A stretch of DNA of 64,000 bases from Brachionus manjavacas (lineage: Eukaryota > Rotifera > Eurotatoria > Ploima > Brachionidae), in NCBI GenBank assembly GCA_019054805.1, contig JAHQIY010000005.1:3269501-3333500 (forward strand). The letters run 5' to 3'. A model generated the notes under the pieces. That model had not been told where the DNA came from. It was given only the letters and a program-made list of their open reading frames with translations, and ran no database searches. This document shows, piece after piece, positions 11,567-22,969 of the stretch. Position 1 is the stretch's first letter. The number at the start of each line of letters is the position of its first letter. Both the position numbers and the translations under genes were made by a program.

Positions 11567-12875
11567 ATGGAAATAATTATCGAAAACTTACAAAACATTA
11601 AAAATTCATTAACTGATTTGGTTCAATCAATCGATTGGCAAGAACATGAAGAAAATTTGAACAGTCTTTATATGAACCATTCGAAACAAATAAGTAAACT
11701 TTAATTTAATTTGATATAGGTATAAGTAAAATCAGCTAATTTATTTTAGACGAAAATGTGAGAGATTGGCCATTGATGGATTCGATTGATACAACTGCTT
11801 GTATTTCAGCAATCTATTTAGTCCTTGTTTTGTCTCTCAATTTCTTCATGAAGTTTTTTAAAGATGTAAAACTTAAATTTATTGTTTTATGCTACAATCT
11901 ATTCATGATGGGGATCAATTTTTATGTTTTCAGCGCCATTCTTGTGACCAAATATAAAGCTCAAGACTTTGGTTTATGCTCGAAAATTCACAAAAATAAT
12001 GAGCAGTTTTATGTAAAAGTAAATGTTTAATTTAAGCATTAAACTGGCTTGAGAAATTTTATTTTTTTACTTAAGCGGTTTTTTATTAAAATACTTTTAA
12101 AATTCTATTAAGTTCAAAATTTAAAGATGAACAAAATAATCTGGTGGTTTTACATTACAAAAGGATTTGAGCTGTTCAAAACACTTTTCTTCTTGTTGAG
12201 AAAAAAGTTTCACAAGATAAATTTTCTGCATGTTTTCAACCATTCAACAATGTTTCCTGTCTGGTGGATAGGCACTGCTTATTTTTCAAATGGAGCTTTG
12301 GCCAACGCCGCTCTGATGAATTCCTCTTTGCACATTGTTATGCATTTTTACTTTGTAGTTTCATCATTTGGACCGTCGTTTCAAAAATTCATTTGGTGGA
12401 AGAGATATATTGTTCAATTTCAAATGGTAGATAGAAAAAATGTCAAAGGCTTGAAATTTTAAGCCCAAATAATTAAAAAAAATCAAAAACTTCCACGTCA
12501 AGCCTTTGAAAATTAATTTGAAATTTTATTGATAAATTAATTCTATCATTTAGCTTCAATTCTGTCTGCTCATACTCTATTGTTCTTTTTTGCTAAAAAG
12601 TGGATGCGAGAACCCTTTGAGTGAAAATATGATTTGGTAAGTGAATTGAAAAAAATTTTAAATTTTAATTTTTTTTTAAAAGGCTGATTATTTATTATTC
12701 TCTGATACACATTGCTTTGATTTATAACTTTTATACAAGATCTTATTATAGAATAATGAATGCGAATTTAGAAGGATCGAAGAAAATAGAACAATACAAG
12801 AGGCTCTATGATCGTACGGTATCAGAAGACGAATTCAAAGTTAGCGCCTCGAAAAGAAGACCATTACATAACTAA
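11567..12875 (+). CDS. ELO-family very-long-chain fatty acid elongase (5 exons, 323 aa), atypical histidine box
   Basis: ELO proteins are ER multipass condensing enzymes (3-ketoacyl-CoA synthases) that add two carbons to acyl-CoA. Exons: 11567-11693, 11750-12018, 12127-12426, 12554-12636, 12683-12875, in frame to 323 residues. Visible hallmarks are RDWPLMDS near the N-terminus, several membrane segments, the KxxE-type stretch before the His box, NSSLHIVMHFYF, and a basic C-terminus. The catalytic box, normally HxxHH, reads HVFNHS here: the first histidine of the HH pair is Asn (codon AAC). The copy may therefore have changed or lost activity, although the rest of the gene looks under constraint. 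It shares a 205-bp divergent promoter region with the aminotransferase. Confidence 0.9.
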
Positions 12876-13775
12876 TTCCTTATTTAGGAAATAATTATCA
12901 TCTAATTTTTGATTTTTTTTTAGAAAATAAAATTTTTAAACATTTGTTTAGTTGTTGAATAGAATTTATCTAAAAATCTTTTATTTGAAAAATATTTAAA
13001 ATTTAAGATAATAAACATAAAAGTTACTTAATACATTTGTAAAATTTGAAGAAAATAAAACTTTGCCAGTCACGTTTTTCTAAAGGCAACATTACTCAAA
13101 ATTTGTTCTATGATTCCAAATAACTTGATTAAATAACTAGTTATATTCCTAGTCGAATACGAACGTATGCACATTTTAATTTTAATCTAAATTTAAATTA
13201 TCTAAGGTTTTGAATTGATCTTAAAGAGCATTTTAAAAATAGACTCGTAGAAATTTTGGCGTGTCAATTACTACATAAAAACAACTGTTTTTCAGTAATA
13301 AATATTTACAATATTGTTTATTTTTTAAGTTTTAAAATGACCTCAAAGATTTCAAAAGCAATTTACCTATTTGTTTAAATTGAAGCAATAAATTTCAAGG
13401 TTAAATATTGTCGAAAAATATTTATTTTGGTGTTTTATAATTTCTTTGAATATCATTTTGAAGCAAGCGCTGAATTATTTAACAAGTTAAGATCGCAAAT
13501 TATAAAAAATCTTTAATTTTGAAAATTTATTATGACATAAATAGCAAATTAATGTTCCTTTTATTAAACCAAATCCAATTTTCTAATAGCATAACTAAAT
13601 AAAATGCTAGAAAACAGTTTAAATCTAGATTCCAAATTATGAAACTGTTGAATTTCTTTAATCGTCTATATGCGATAATCTTTGAGGAGGATCGCTAAAA
13701 ATTTTAGAAAAGCCAACTTAAAATTTTCTTTCAAATTTAGATTTTTTAAACAATTCAACAAGAAGCTTTAGAACG
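12876..13775. other. Intergenic, no gene seen
   Basis: AT-rich spacer between the elongase and the superoxide dismutase. No open frame of note and no repeat structure was recognised. Confidence 0.5.
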
Positions 13776-14517
13776 ATGAAATTTTTAGGTTTGGTTTTGT
13801 TTAGCTTAATTGCTGTGGCAAACTGCTGTCGTCCATTTAGTGAATATGTAAAATTTTAAATACTTATGTTCCTAATAAATAAAAATTAAATTTTGTAGTT
13901 TCCAGAAAAAGCTAAAGCCTTGGCTATAGTTAAAGGTGTTCATGATAAAGGCCAAATAACTGGAACTGTATTATTTGAACAAGATGTAAGTTTAGAGAAA
14001 TTTTTTTTAAATCTTTGTGGTGATTAACAAATTTTTAAGAGCATTACTAGCCCAATCAGGGTCTCGGTAAAAATTTCTGGAATACCAGCGGAATTGGGTC
14101 CAAAACACGGCTTTCATGTTCATCAAAAGACTATTACAACCATCAGCGATGTAACTGCAGAAAGTAAAACTTAAAATTTTTGATGCGTTTTCATCAGAAA
14201 ATAAAATTTTTTAAATTTAAGTTTGTGGTTCAACCGGCGGACATTTTAACCCTCTGAATAAAACTCATGGCGACATTTCAGCAGAAACTAGACATGTAGG
14301 CGACTATGGAAATGTAATTAGCGATGAAAACGGAAACATAGTTACCAATTTTACTGATAATATTAGTTCGTTATATGGTGCTAATGGTATCATTGGTAGA
14401 ACTTTGGTTTTGCATCAATTGGAAGATGATTTGGGCCTAAAGAACAATTCAGGAAGTTTGGCCACTGGTAATGCTGGTGGTCGTATTGCGTGTGGAATTA
14501 TCGGTATAATACCATAA
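13776..14517 (+). CDS. Secreted Cu/Zn superoxide dismutase (4 exons, 192 aa)
   Basis: It dismutates superoxide to hydrogen peroxide and oxygen. Exons: 13776-13847, 13899-13985, 14040-14163, 14222-14517. A signal peptide (MKFLGLVLFSLIAVANC) points to an extracellular form. All metal ligands are visible: the two Cu histidines in HGFHVHQ, the bridging/Zn histidines in GGHFNP, KTHGD and RHVGDYGN (with the Zn aspartate), and the last Cu histidine in LHQLEDDLG. The structural disulfide cysteines lie in EICGSTGG and RIACGIIG, and the active-site Arg is kept in GGRIACG. The gene converges with the GM2A-like gene, 205 bp between stops. Confidence 0.95.
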
Positions 14518-14722
14518 GTCAATCTTTTCTATTTCATATTTTTATGCTAAATTAATTTTAAATTCGAGATCAACCATTTTTTTAAAATAAATAATTATTT
14601 TTTAATAAAGAATTGCGTTATAAATTGGACAATTTATTTTATGATTTTATTTTGATAAGTAAACCAGAAAAGAATTATTAATTTTTAAAATTTTAACAGA
14701 TGTAAAAATAAATTATTTGAAA

Positions 14723-15450
14723 TTATGGTTTAAATGGTTTTACAGAGAATTTGATTTCGACACAGGCGAAAGGTCCGTTGCCATCTTGAGTTACAATTTT
14801 AACATCAAAATCACCACTTGCCAAAAATGAAAAAATGCTTGAATCAGCAGCAGGTACTTCAAGGTATTCTTTGATATCAATCAGACCAGGTCTTAAAACA
14901 GAACCAAATTAGATTTTTTGTTCTTTTTAGAATTTTATTTTATGAATTACGTGATTTTAAACGGACATGTGCAGTCTATTCCGTATTGAGCCACAGTCTA
15001 ATAATAAAATTAGATCATTAAATAAGACTAAGTGATAAACTTACTGATGGGCAAGAATCTGGATTGAAGGTTGGCAAAAGAGTTTCGACAAGTTTACACA
15101 AATCATCATAATCACAGCTGCCAACGTAGACACCAGCGGCCAAGTAGCTTAATTTAAATATTATTTATTTTGATATTTAAATTGGTGATGATTTACCATC
15201 TAATTGGAAGCTTTAAACCAGAAACAGTTCTGGTAATTTTCAACGTAGTCTTCAAACCTCCACTCATTTGTCTTTTGAAATTAGACAAAAAAGTTAGATC
15301 AATAGATCCAGGTTGAACTATTGGCATCGGGGTTATATCAACTTCATAGATATCAACAGCTGGGGAACCGCAATTGCTCCATTGGAATTTATTTAACGTT
15401 TGACCGTATATAAAGACAGGCAATAAGGCAATAAATATAAAAAAATTCAT
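14723..15450 (-). CDS. GM2-activator-like ML-domain secreted protein 1 (4 exons, 190 aa)
   Basis: GM2 activator proteins extract glycolipids from membranes and present them to lysosomal hydrolases; relatives bind assorted lipids. Exons, in transcript order: 15450-15197, 15147-15045, 14997-14951, 14891-14723. A signal peptide (MNFFIFIALLPVFIYG) is followed by FQWSNCG, PIVQPGSIDL, a Cys in LPIRC created across the first splice junction, GVYVGSCDYDDLC, YGIDCTCPF and a terminal ACVEIKFSV. The Cys pattern and the IPC..GSC..YG..C.CPF order fit GM2A rather than the shorter (~145 aa) NPC2/Der p 2 branch. A paralogue with identical intron positions lies 6 kb away on the same strand. The ligand is unknown. 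Confidence 0.85.
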
Positions 15451-17700
15451 TTTGCTATTCGTATTTATTATTAAATTAGGAAAATAAAAACTATTTTATA
15501 GCTACATCAAATAATCATCCGATTTTTAAAATCAGCTTGGGAAATTTGACAAATGGTTGGAAAACTTGATAAAATATTTGGGAGTAAGCATCGATACATT
15601 TTAAATATGTGCTTATGAAATTTTTTAATGAATTTTTTTGTTTCTTTTTTAATTTAAATTTTGTCTTTAAAAAGAAAATGGTTGTTGATTCCAGAGAGAT
15701 AAACCAATTTTTTTTATTTAATAATAAAATATCAAATTGGCAGTTTAATCTTTTAGTTTAAAATTATCTCATCATAAAAAATAATAACTAAATATAATAT
15801 AGTTATAAGTTGTTTGATCTTTTGGTCTCATTGAATTTCATTTTTTTCACATATATCAATTTTTCAAAAATTTTATAGATTTTTTGTTTATTTGTTCCAG
15901 TAATTAAATATGATTTTAAAATGAAGTCCATAGCTAAAAAAATAATATATTTAGCCTTTAAATGTTTAAAGAATCTTCTTTCTAATTGGTCCTATTGTTC
16001 AATAAATACTCCCTAGACCACCATCACATATGCTTGATGTCCATTTAGGTTTTCAAATAAACTATGCGATACAGAAAGTCTTTAAAGTCTCTTAAAATAA
16101 ATGCTGTTTTTATATTTTTCGACTATATCCTCCGCTAATTATGACTTTTTTAGTCAACATTTAGTCACTACACATGGATTTCGGTAAATTAGTAACAAGT
16201 TTTTGAGTAAAATCTCTTTTAATTGTTCCCTTCTAGATCATTTTTGATATTCCTGTATTCTTTTTCTCCTAAGATTTCCAAAATAGTGGAACTCTTGAAT
16301 TTTGTTTGGTATTCTAATCATAGACCCAGATCACTTGTGTTGCCTTCTGCTTACCATGATGTAAATTGGTTTATTTTTTACATTTCAGCAATGGACTAGT
16401 TACAGATGAATGGAGAAGTGGGGCTATTCACTAACACAAAATAGTGTGGCTGGATTTTGCAGAAATTGAAAAAAATATACACAATTTTTTAAAAAGACGG
16501 TTTAACTTTATTTTCAATTTTTATTTTATCGAAAATAAAAATAGTAAAAAAAAATTAATAATAATTCGGATTTGAATATTTATAGTATTAATATTGAAGA
16601 TGAATTTAAATTTTTCAAATAAAATTTTAAAAAATTTTTTTGGAATAAAATAATATTATGTTCATAGATCAATTAACATTACTTTATACGCTTTGTGATG
16701 CCATCCAAAAAAAAAATTTTATTATATCATTCAACTTTTTTTTATAAATACACATGTGTACTTATTCTATACTTAAAAACTTGGATCTTTAAAAAGCAAA
16801 TTTTTGTTTAGAACTTGTATAGACAAACAAAGATGGACAAATTAGATTAAATAATTCAAATTGTAGAACAATAACAGGTAATATTTGGCGTAATTTAGGT
16901 TGATTTTTTTTAATTTTCCCAAGACCTATTTTTAAATCTAGTGCAGAATTAGTCAAAAGTTAGATCCGACCTAAAAATTTATTTTTTTGCAAAAGTCGGA
17001 ATTTATTTTTCAAAATCTGAAAAATCAAAATTTCGATTTTTTTTATTACAGACTTTTAATTAATTTTTAACTCTAAACAAACTCTATATTCATAGATTAA
17101 AATAAAAAATAATGTTTCTCAAAATGACATTTGACGTCAAAAAATGTTAATATTGTGTTCCCTTTGCATTGAAATACTTGAGAAAAATTATTGTTTTTTT
17201 TTTTTTAAATACAACTCGAATCGCAGCAGGCTCGAAGAACAAGTCCTCAACCAAGAGTCAATAATTGCATAATCGAGACAGCAACAATAACAGCAGCAAA
17301 ACAGAATTCTTGGTCAACAAATAATAATCGATCAAATAGCAGATCTAATCTTAAACTTATATTTGAAAATTAGAAAACAGCTTCGCTTTCGGATTAAAAT
17401 GATTAATCTAAAACATTTTTTGTTTAAAAATAACTCAATAAATAAGCTTAAATAATTATAAATTGTAATTAAATTTTTCTAATTCACACGCATTTTATTT
17501 TCATGTATTTCTGGAGCTTGAAAGTTTGATAAATTGTAAAAAAAATAAAATTTATTTAATAAAATTAAGAGAAAAAAATTTTATCAATGTTTAAATGTTA
17601 TTAACTAGGTATCTAAACTTTGTCTCTTCATACTTGTGAGGCATGCTTTTCAATTTGAGTCGGACATCAGAGAACTTTCTTTCTTGGCATGCACTCAGAA
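15451..17700. other. Gene-free repeat-rich stretch with a weak LINE trace
   Basis: No gene was recognised. The minus strand around 16240-16400 gives a broken reading IRIPNKIQEFHYFGNLRR that recalls the YLG block of non-LTR reverse transcriptases, so an old decayed LINE is likely at about 16000-16400. The remainder is AT-rich. A CAG/CAA-rich patch at 17220-17340 has no coding signal I can support. Confidence 0.35.
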
Positions 17701-17729
17701 TAAACATTAAAAAAATTCTTTCCAAATCT

Positions 17730-18470
17730 TTGATAGGCTCAATCTTGGATTATTCTTTTCCTTGTTTAAATTCATTCTCAGAAATATTAAAAAAATAGAA
17801 GTTATTTAAAATTCAGTATTTTTATTTATTTTGAAGCTGAAAAATAATAAACCTCTTCATATAAAACTAATAACCATCCCCTTCTTTCTAACTCTGTTTT
17901 TCTCATTCTTATATATCGACCAAATAAAGTACTAGATTTAAAAATACATTCTATTTAAATTTGTTTAAATTTAGAATGAATTGAAAATGATGAATTAATA
18001 TTATTATTAGAATTTTCTTCTTTTTATTCAATTTACATAATCTTTTGTATCTTTTTCTACTTTGTACATGGGACTAAATTAAAGGAATTAATATTCCAAT
18101 TTTATTCAATTTTTTTCTTATTTTTTTTACTTTATTTTATATTTTTCTAAATTTAATTTCATCGCCAATATTGGCGTTTATTTTTTTGAAATAATAATAA
18201 TAATAATAAAACTAATAACAGTCTCCAATCGACTTTTTGAGTTGAGTGAGAAATATATCAGGGCAGGATTGAGTCATTATGAATATAGAAAAGGTTTCGA
18301 TCTATCGAATATCCAATTGCATTGTGTGATTGCTACCTAAAAATTTCTTCTTTTTTTTCCTGAACATATCAAATATTTTAACATGTCTAACCTCAAGCTA
18401 TTTCAATTTTTTTTTTATTTTTATTCTGAAGGAGCATTAGCTCGGTGCAGATTAACAAAAGAATATAAAA
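17730..18470 (+). mobile_element. Decayed non-LTR LINE, same family as the copy at 46080
   Basis: Several blocks match the better copy at 46080-46781 and its 3' remainder at 47697-47850. These are AATCTTGGATTATTCTTTTC near 17743, CGACTTTTTGAGTTGAG near 18230, GATTGAGTCATT, ATCGAATATCCAA and, downstream, GCATTAGCTCGG near 18435. An ATA microsatellite interrupts it at about 18186. Many stops and indels mark it as old. Confidence 0.65.
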
Positions 18471-19318
18471 AATCTTATTTTTACACTTTTAATAATTTAC
18501 AAAATTTGTTAGATTATTTTGGCTTTGGGTGTCATTAGATCTCAAACGTTAACCTATTCCTAGGCATTAAAGTGTTAAAGATAAGATATAAGTAATTATC
18601 AACCAACATAACTATTTTTTGGATCAAGATCTTGATGACATAGATCCAAGTTTAGATGAAACAATTAGAGTAATTAAAAAGGACATGGAAAAAAATTTGA
18701 ATTAAACTATTTCATATGACTTCAGTGCCAAAATTATAAAAAGTAGATTGAGTGTTAAAAAACAACAAGTCTTTTAGTATAGCGTAATTTGGGCAATTAT
18801 ACGTTATTATTATTAAATTTAGTATTTAATGATGCAGCTAGTATCTTTCGCCGAAATAGCCCGGTGTAAAATGAATCAAAAGCAACAGTATCAAGCTAAT
18901 AAACAAAGACAACAATGGGACTGACGCTGATAATGTATAAGAACATAAAATTAAAAATAATAACTAAGAAAAATTCTTAAATGCTTTATTAAAGAACTAT
19001 GCACAGTTCAAGGATTTATTGAAATTAAAAACTAATGACTTGATAAACAAAATTTTCGGAAGCAACGAAATCAAATGAGTTTTGAACATGATGAATATTT
19101 ATAGGTAACCGTTAAATCAGAGCCAAGGGCTTCTAAGTGTGTTATTGAGTGTTTGTCAAGATATAATTGATAAATTAGAAAAAAAGATGCTAACAGAAAA
19201 ATGTTTAAAATGATTATTAAAAAAATTTTTTGATCTTTTACTTTGCTTCCGAGTATTCCCAAAGTATTTCTGTTCTGTTTTTATTTTTCAAGTATTTTTG
19301 TTGTGTTATTGAATACAT
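18471..19318. other. Possible decayed LINE interior, no gene
   Basis: Short coding-like patches on the plus strand (for example DQDLDDIDPSLDETI near 18625) are separated by stops. They may be remnants of a LINE 5' region. Nothing here supports a functional gene. Confidence 0.3.
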
Positions 19319-19557
19319 ATGGCATACATGTATGAAAATTATTCTCTATTTCGAATAGAGCATGTTGAATTTGCCGCACCGACTTCCATTTCTGCGCCAA
19401 GAGGCAATAGGAGGGCGAGATTGAGACGACAATTGGTGAAGAACTGTAATCAACGACATAACTTTTTCTGCAACCGAATTGTCAATGACTGGAACGATCT
19501 TAACGACTCCATCATCATCACCAAAAGTACCAACGACTTCAAAAGCAAGCTTGACAA

Positions 19558-19597
<40 letters not shown>

Positions 19598-19605
19598 TTT
19601 ATAAA
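19319..19605 (+). mobile_element. CR1-like LINE 3' end with CTA-repeat tail
   Basis: The frame encodes the last part of a CR1-type ORF2: GNRRARLRRQ, FFCNRIVNDWNDLNDSII and TNDFKSKLDKL match the terminal FF..RVV..WN.LP..vv.a.s.n.FK..LD block. It runs straight into a CTA microsatellite at about 19558-19597, whose translation yields an artificial poly-leucine tail. Confidence 0.8.
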
Positions 19606-20440
19606 GAACATTTGATCGAAAAAATTAGAGACTCAAGTTTAATTACAGAAATAAATGAAACGCAAACAGTGACGCTAATGTACGCAGACGATCTAATCTT
19701 AATTACAGAAAGTCCAGATAAACTAGAAAAAATTTTTTGTCAAGAGAAAAAAATTAGATTTAATACTCAAAAAACACAAATAGTGGGAATTAATAACAAG
19801 AAAAAAGAAAAATGTACACCCTTTTAATAAAAAGATTGAGTGGGTAAAAAGCCTTAAATACTTAGGAGCTACTGTAGCACAATATAACCAAAGTAACACA
19901 CTTGCAAGAGAGAAGACTTGCAACTTAAAGATCATTTAACGCTTTTAAGTCCCAAATTGAAGTGAAGGGTTAGACCTAGACCAAAAAATAAAAAGTCAAT
20001 TATTTAAAACCTCCATTAGACCAATTATGTACTTTTCTGCCAATCCTGGCGTAATTTTCGAAATTAATAATAATACTAATATGTTGAATGGCCTTGAAAA
20101 TTGTTATATAAACAAGACTGAAACCAAAATAATACAAACAATGGAGGGCATTATTTTAAAAAGGATGACTTGAGTAAAAAAGGACCAACTCAAATAACTT
20201 ACTTTATGCATTGGACATCGAATCGGTTGAATTGAAAATAAAAAAATCAAGTCTTCATTTGTGAAGCGACCATTCCAAAATGACTACACGTTTAGATTCC
20301 TGCAATCGATTGAGAATGAAGAACTCGACGACAAAAAATTCAAAAATAAAATTCCATTTGGAATAAAAGAAATCTTTAAGACCACAAATTGGGAAATAAA
20401 TGAAAAAATTAAAGAAATAGATAGTGAAAAAAAATAATGG
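19606..20440 (+). mobile_element. Decayed non-LTR reverse transcriptase fragment
   Basis: The frame at 19612-19827 contains the reverse-transcriptase catalytic box MYADDLILI and the following block ending FNTQKTQIVGI. Downstream, after several frameshifts, KSLKYLGATVAQ (YLG block) and KTSIRPIMYFSA (arginine-proline block) can still be read, up to about 20440. It begins directly at the end of the CTA tail of the preceding LINE. It resembles the family at 46782-47696. Non-functional. Confidence 0.75.
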
Positions 20441-20662
20441 CAAAGAATGATATAAGTGAGTCAATCAAAACATTTTTGCAATAATAAATAACAATGATCA
20501 ACATTGAAAAACACTCCTCAATCTAATTATCAAAGTATTCTAAAAGTCACAGAAAAAAAAACAGTTTCAAACTTTTTGTAAATTAAATTAAAAATTAATA
20601 GATAAAAATCGTTTATACTACACATTGTGCAAAATTTAAATCTCTTTAATAATTTCTAAATA

Positions 20663-21113
20663 CAGTCTGACCTCGATTTTGTTACCCTCTTTTTTGTAAA
20701 ATTTTGATTTTGTTAAAAAGAAAAAAGACAATTTTTTACGATACATATGATAAACTACATCCTTATTAATCTTATTAACATATCCTACATCCTTATTAAT
20801 ATGAACTTTTGAAAAGAAAAAAATAATTTGATTATAAAAAATAATAATGGTGAGACAATCGTTCGACATTTTGGCTATATTGTACTCAAGGAAGTCAAGA
20901 TGAGTCCATTGAATTGTTAAATTTACTACGTAAATTTGAAAGCAAATTTTATGAAAAAAAAAACTATTTTATTCAAAAAAAAAGAATTCCATTGATTAGA
21001 ATTTAGATGTTTTGTTGGGACTTTTTTTATAATAAATTTTGTTTTTGTGAAATCTTGATTTTGTGAAATTTTTAATGTTTACCCAGGTACTTCACAAAAT
21101 TGAGGTCAGACTG
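20663..21113. mobile_element. Pogo/Tigger-type miniature element (451 bp) with TA target duplication
   Basis: The left end CAGTCTGACCTCGATTTTG and the right end CAAAATTGAGGTCAGACTG are inverted copies with one mismatch. Both are flanked by TA (20661-20662 and 21114-21115), the target duplication of Tc1/mariner/pogo elements. A second, internal pair of similar motifs (GATTTTGTTA / GTGAAATCTTGATTTTGTGA) is visible. No transposase is encoded, so it is non-autonomous. Confidence 0.72.
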
Positions 21114-21480
21114 TATTTCATTTATTCGAATTTATATTAACAAAATAATTTAATAGAAAACAATTTCTAATTTGTATTTTAATTTTTCTTTTTCTTTTGC
21201 ATTTTTACTACATTCTTACTACATTTACCACATCACCAGAATTGTCATTAAATGAAATAAATAAACAAATGAGTCGTGTAATAAAAAAAAAGTGTTAGTA
21301 ATTCATGTTAAAATTCTAATAATTTAAAAAAATTAATTTATTTATTTTTTTCTATCATTTGATAATACAGATTTTAATCGCATGACGCATCATTAACTGC
21401 ATGTGTCTTAAGAATCATAAATTTTATAATATTTGGATTTTTATATTTTAAAATTCTTCATTTTATTATAAATCAAAAAT

Positions 21481-22230
21481 TTAAAACGGCTTGACAGAAA
21501 ACTTAATTTCAACACAAGCAAAAGGACCATTGTTATCATTAGTCTCAATTTTAATATCAAAATCTCCACTTGCTAGAAAAGAAAAAATTGATGAATCAGC
21601 AGCTGGTACCTCAACATGTTCAGCAATATCAATCAAATAATTTGTGCTATTGAATAAAAAATTAAATTCAATAAAAAAAAATGACATCCATTTACCGAAC
21701 ATTCAGCGGGCATTTGCAATCAATTCCAAACTCAGCAATACTCTTCATAATTAACGTTTAGTTTTGTTTTAAAATTATCTAATTTTTAGAATTATAATTA
21801 CAGGTGGACAAGTTTCTGGCTTAAAACTTGGGAAAAGAGTTGCAACAATTTTACAAAGGTCGTCATAATCACAACTTCCTACATAAACTCCAGCGGCTAA
21901 ATAACTAATATGCATTATATTAAATTTAATAGATTAAATTATCAATTTTATAAAATACCATCTAATTGGAAGCTTCAAGCCAGACACAGTTCTTGTAATA
22001 GTTAATTTTGTAGCTAGACCTCCACTCATGGCTCTTTTAAATTCGGCAATAAAAGTTAAATCAATGCTTCCAGGTTGGACAATTGGCATAGGTGTTACAT
22101 CGACTTCGTACAAATTAACAGCTGCAGAACCACAGTTATTCCATTGAAATTTGTTCAGTGTTTGACAACTAATCAATGCTGGTAAAAGTGCTATCAAATA
22201 AAAAAAACTCATTTTAGCTATTTTCTTCAT
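21481..22230 (-). CDS. GM2-activator-like ML-domain secreted protein 2 (4 exons, 195 aa)
   Basis: A close paralogue of the gene at 14723-15450, with the same predicted lipid-binding role. Exons in transcript order: 22230-21959, 21904-21802, 21742-21696, 21646-21481. ATG 22212 (MSFFYLIALLPALISC) gives the cleaner signal peptide; 22230 is the first in-frame ATG and adds six residues. Conserved landmarks are FQWNNCG, PIVQPGSIDL, the splice-generated LPIRC, GVYVGSCDYDDLC, FGIDCKCPL, EVPAADSSIFSFLASGDF and ACVEIKFSV. Intron positions and phases are identical to the paralogue, so the pair arose by DNA-level duplication. The SOD gene and six kilobases of repeats do not separate a conserved block; only this gene is shared. 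Confidence 0.85.
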
Positions 22231-22419
22231 ATTCTCATTCTGCTTCTGTAGTTTTTATAATATTTAGAAAATCATCCGATTTTACTTAACTTTGAGAGAA
22301 ATTACAACTGGTTTAAAAAAACACCATTAAATTAAAGAAAAATCAGGCGATTTTTATTGATCAAAAATGATTAAAAAAAAATCTCGATAAAATCAAAAAT
22401 GGAAAGCCATTAAAATTTA

Positions 22420-22845
22420 TTAAAATTTAAATCCTTTAGCCTCTAAATCTTTCTTTGCTTGATTAATTTCCTTTGAAATAATTAATAATCAATAGTTGAG
22501 AATTTCAGAATCTTACTGTAGATAATTCTTTTGCTGCATCATCACAGTTGTTGAATGTAGCGACACGATAAGTTATTATCAGCAATGAAACAACCTTAAA
22601 ATGATCCGATCAAAATTTAGTTAAACTGTCGTATGATTTTTAGCTTACACCAAATATTGCGACAAAAGCAACTGGAATCTAAAATTAATTTTTATTTTTT
22701 TAAAAAAAATATCAAGAGTTATTACTAGATAAATATAAAAGATGTTATCGTTAGTCACTTTAATTGGAGATAAATCTTTCAATATGGCCAGCCAAATGGA
22801 CAAAAATAAAGTTAGACCGAACAACCACTGAGCCAATTTAGTCAT
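22420..22845 (-). CDS. DPM3: Dolichol-phosphate mannosyltransferase subunit 3 (4 exons, 92 aa)
   Basis: DPM3 is the small ER membrane subunit that tethers the catalytic DPM1 and stabilises dolichol-phosphate-mannose synthase, the mannose donor for N-glycans, GPI anchors and O-mannosylation. Exons in transcript order: 22845-22726, 22678-22649, 22594-22517, 22470-22420. The spliced product is 92 residues, the same as human DPM3. It starts MTKLAQWLFGL, has two N-terminal membrane helices, and carries YRVATFNNCDDAAKEL followed by a short helix ending KGFKF, the DPM1-binding tail. The start lies 124 bp downstream of the CDC123 stop on the same strand. Confidence 0.96.
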
Positions 22846-22969
22846 CTTTTTGTGATATAATTATTCATACAATATTATACTTTTTTCAATATAGAGATTT
22901 TAACATCTCTTTATCCAATTTTTAGTAAATTTATTAAATCTAAAAACAAGATGAAGATACAAATTTTAT

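Noticed and set aside
14723..15450. Mite group-2 allergen / NPC2 identity for the ML-domain genes
   Set aside because: The length (190 aa) and the IPC..GSC..YG..C.CPF cysteine order fit GM2 activator better than the shorter NPC2 branch.
19558..19597. Poly-leucine tract at the end of an open frame
   Set aside because: It is the CTA microsatellite tail of a CR1-like LINE read in one frame, not a protein feature.
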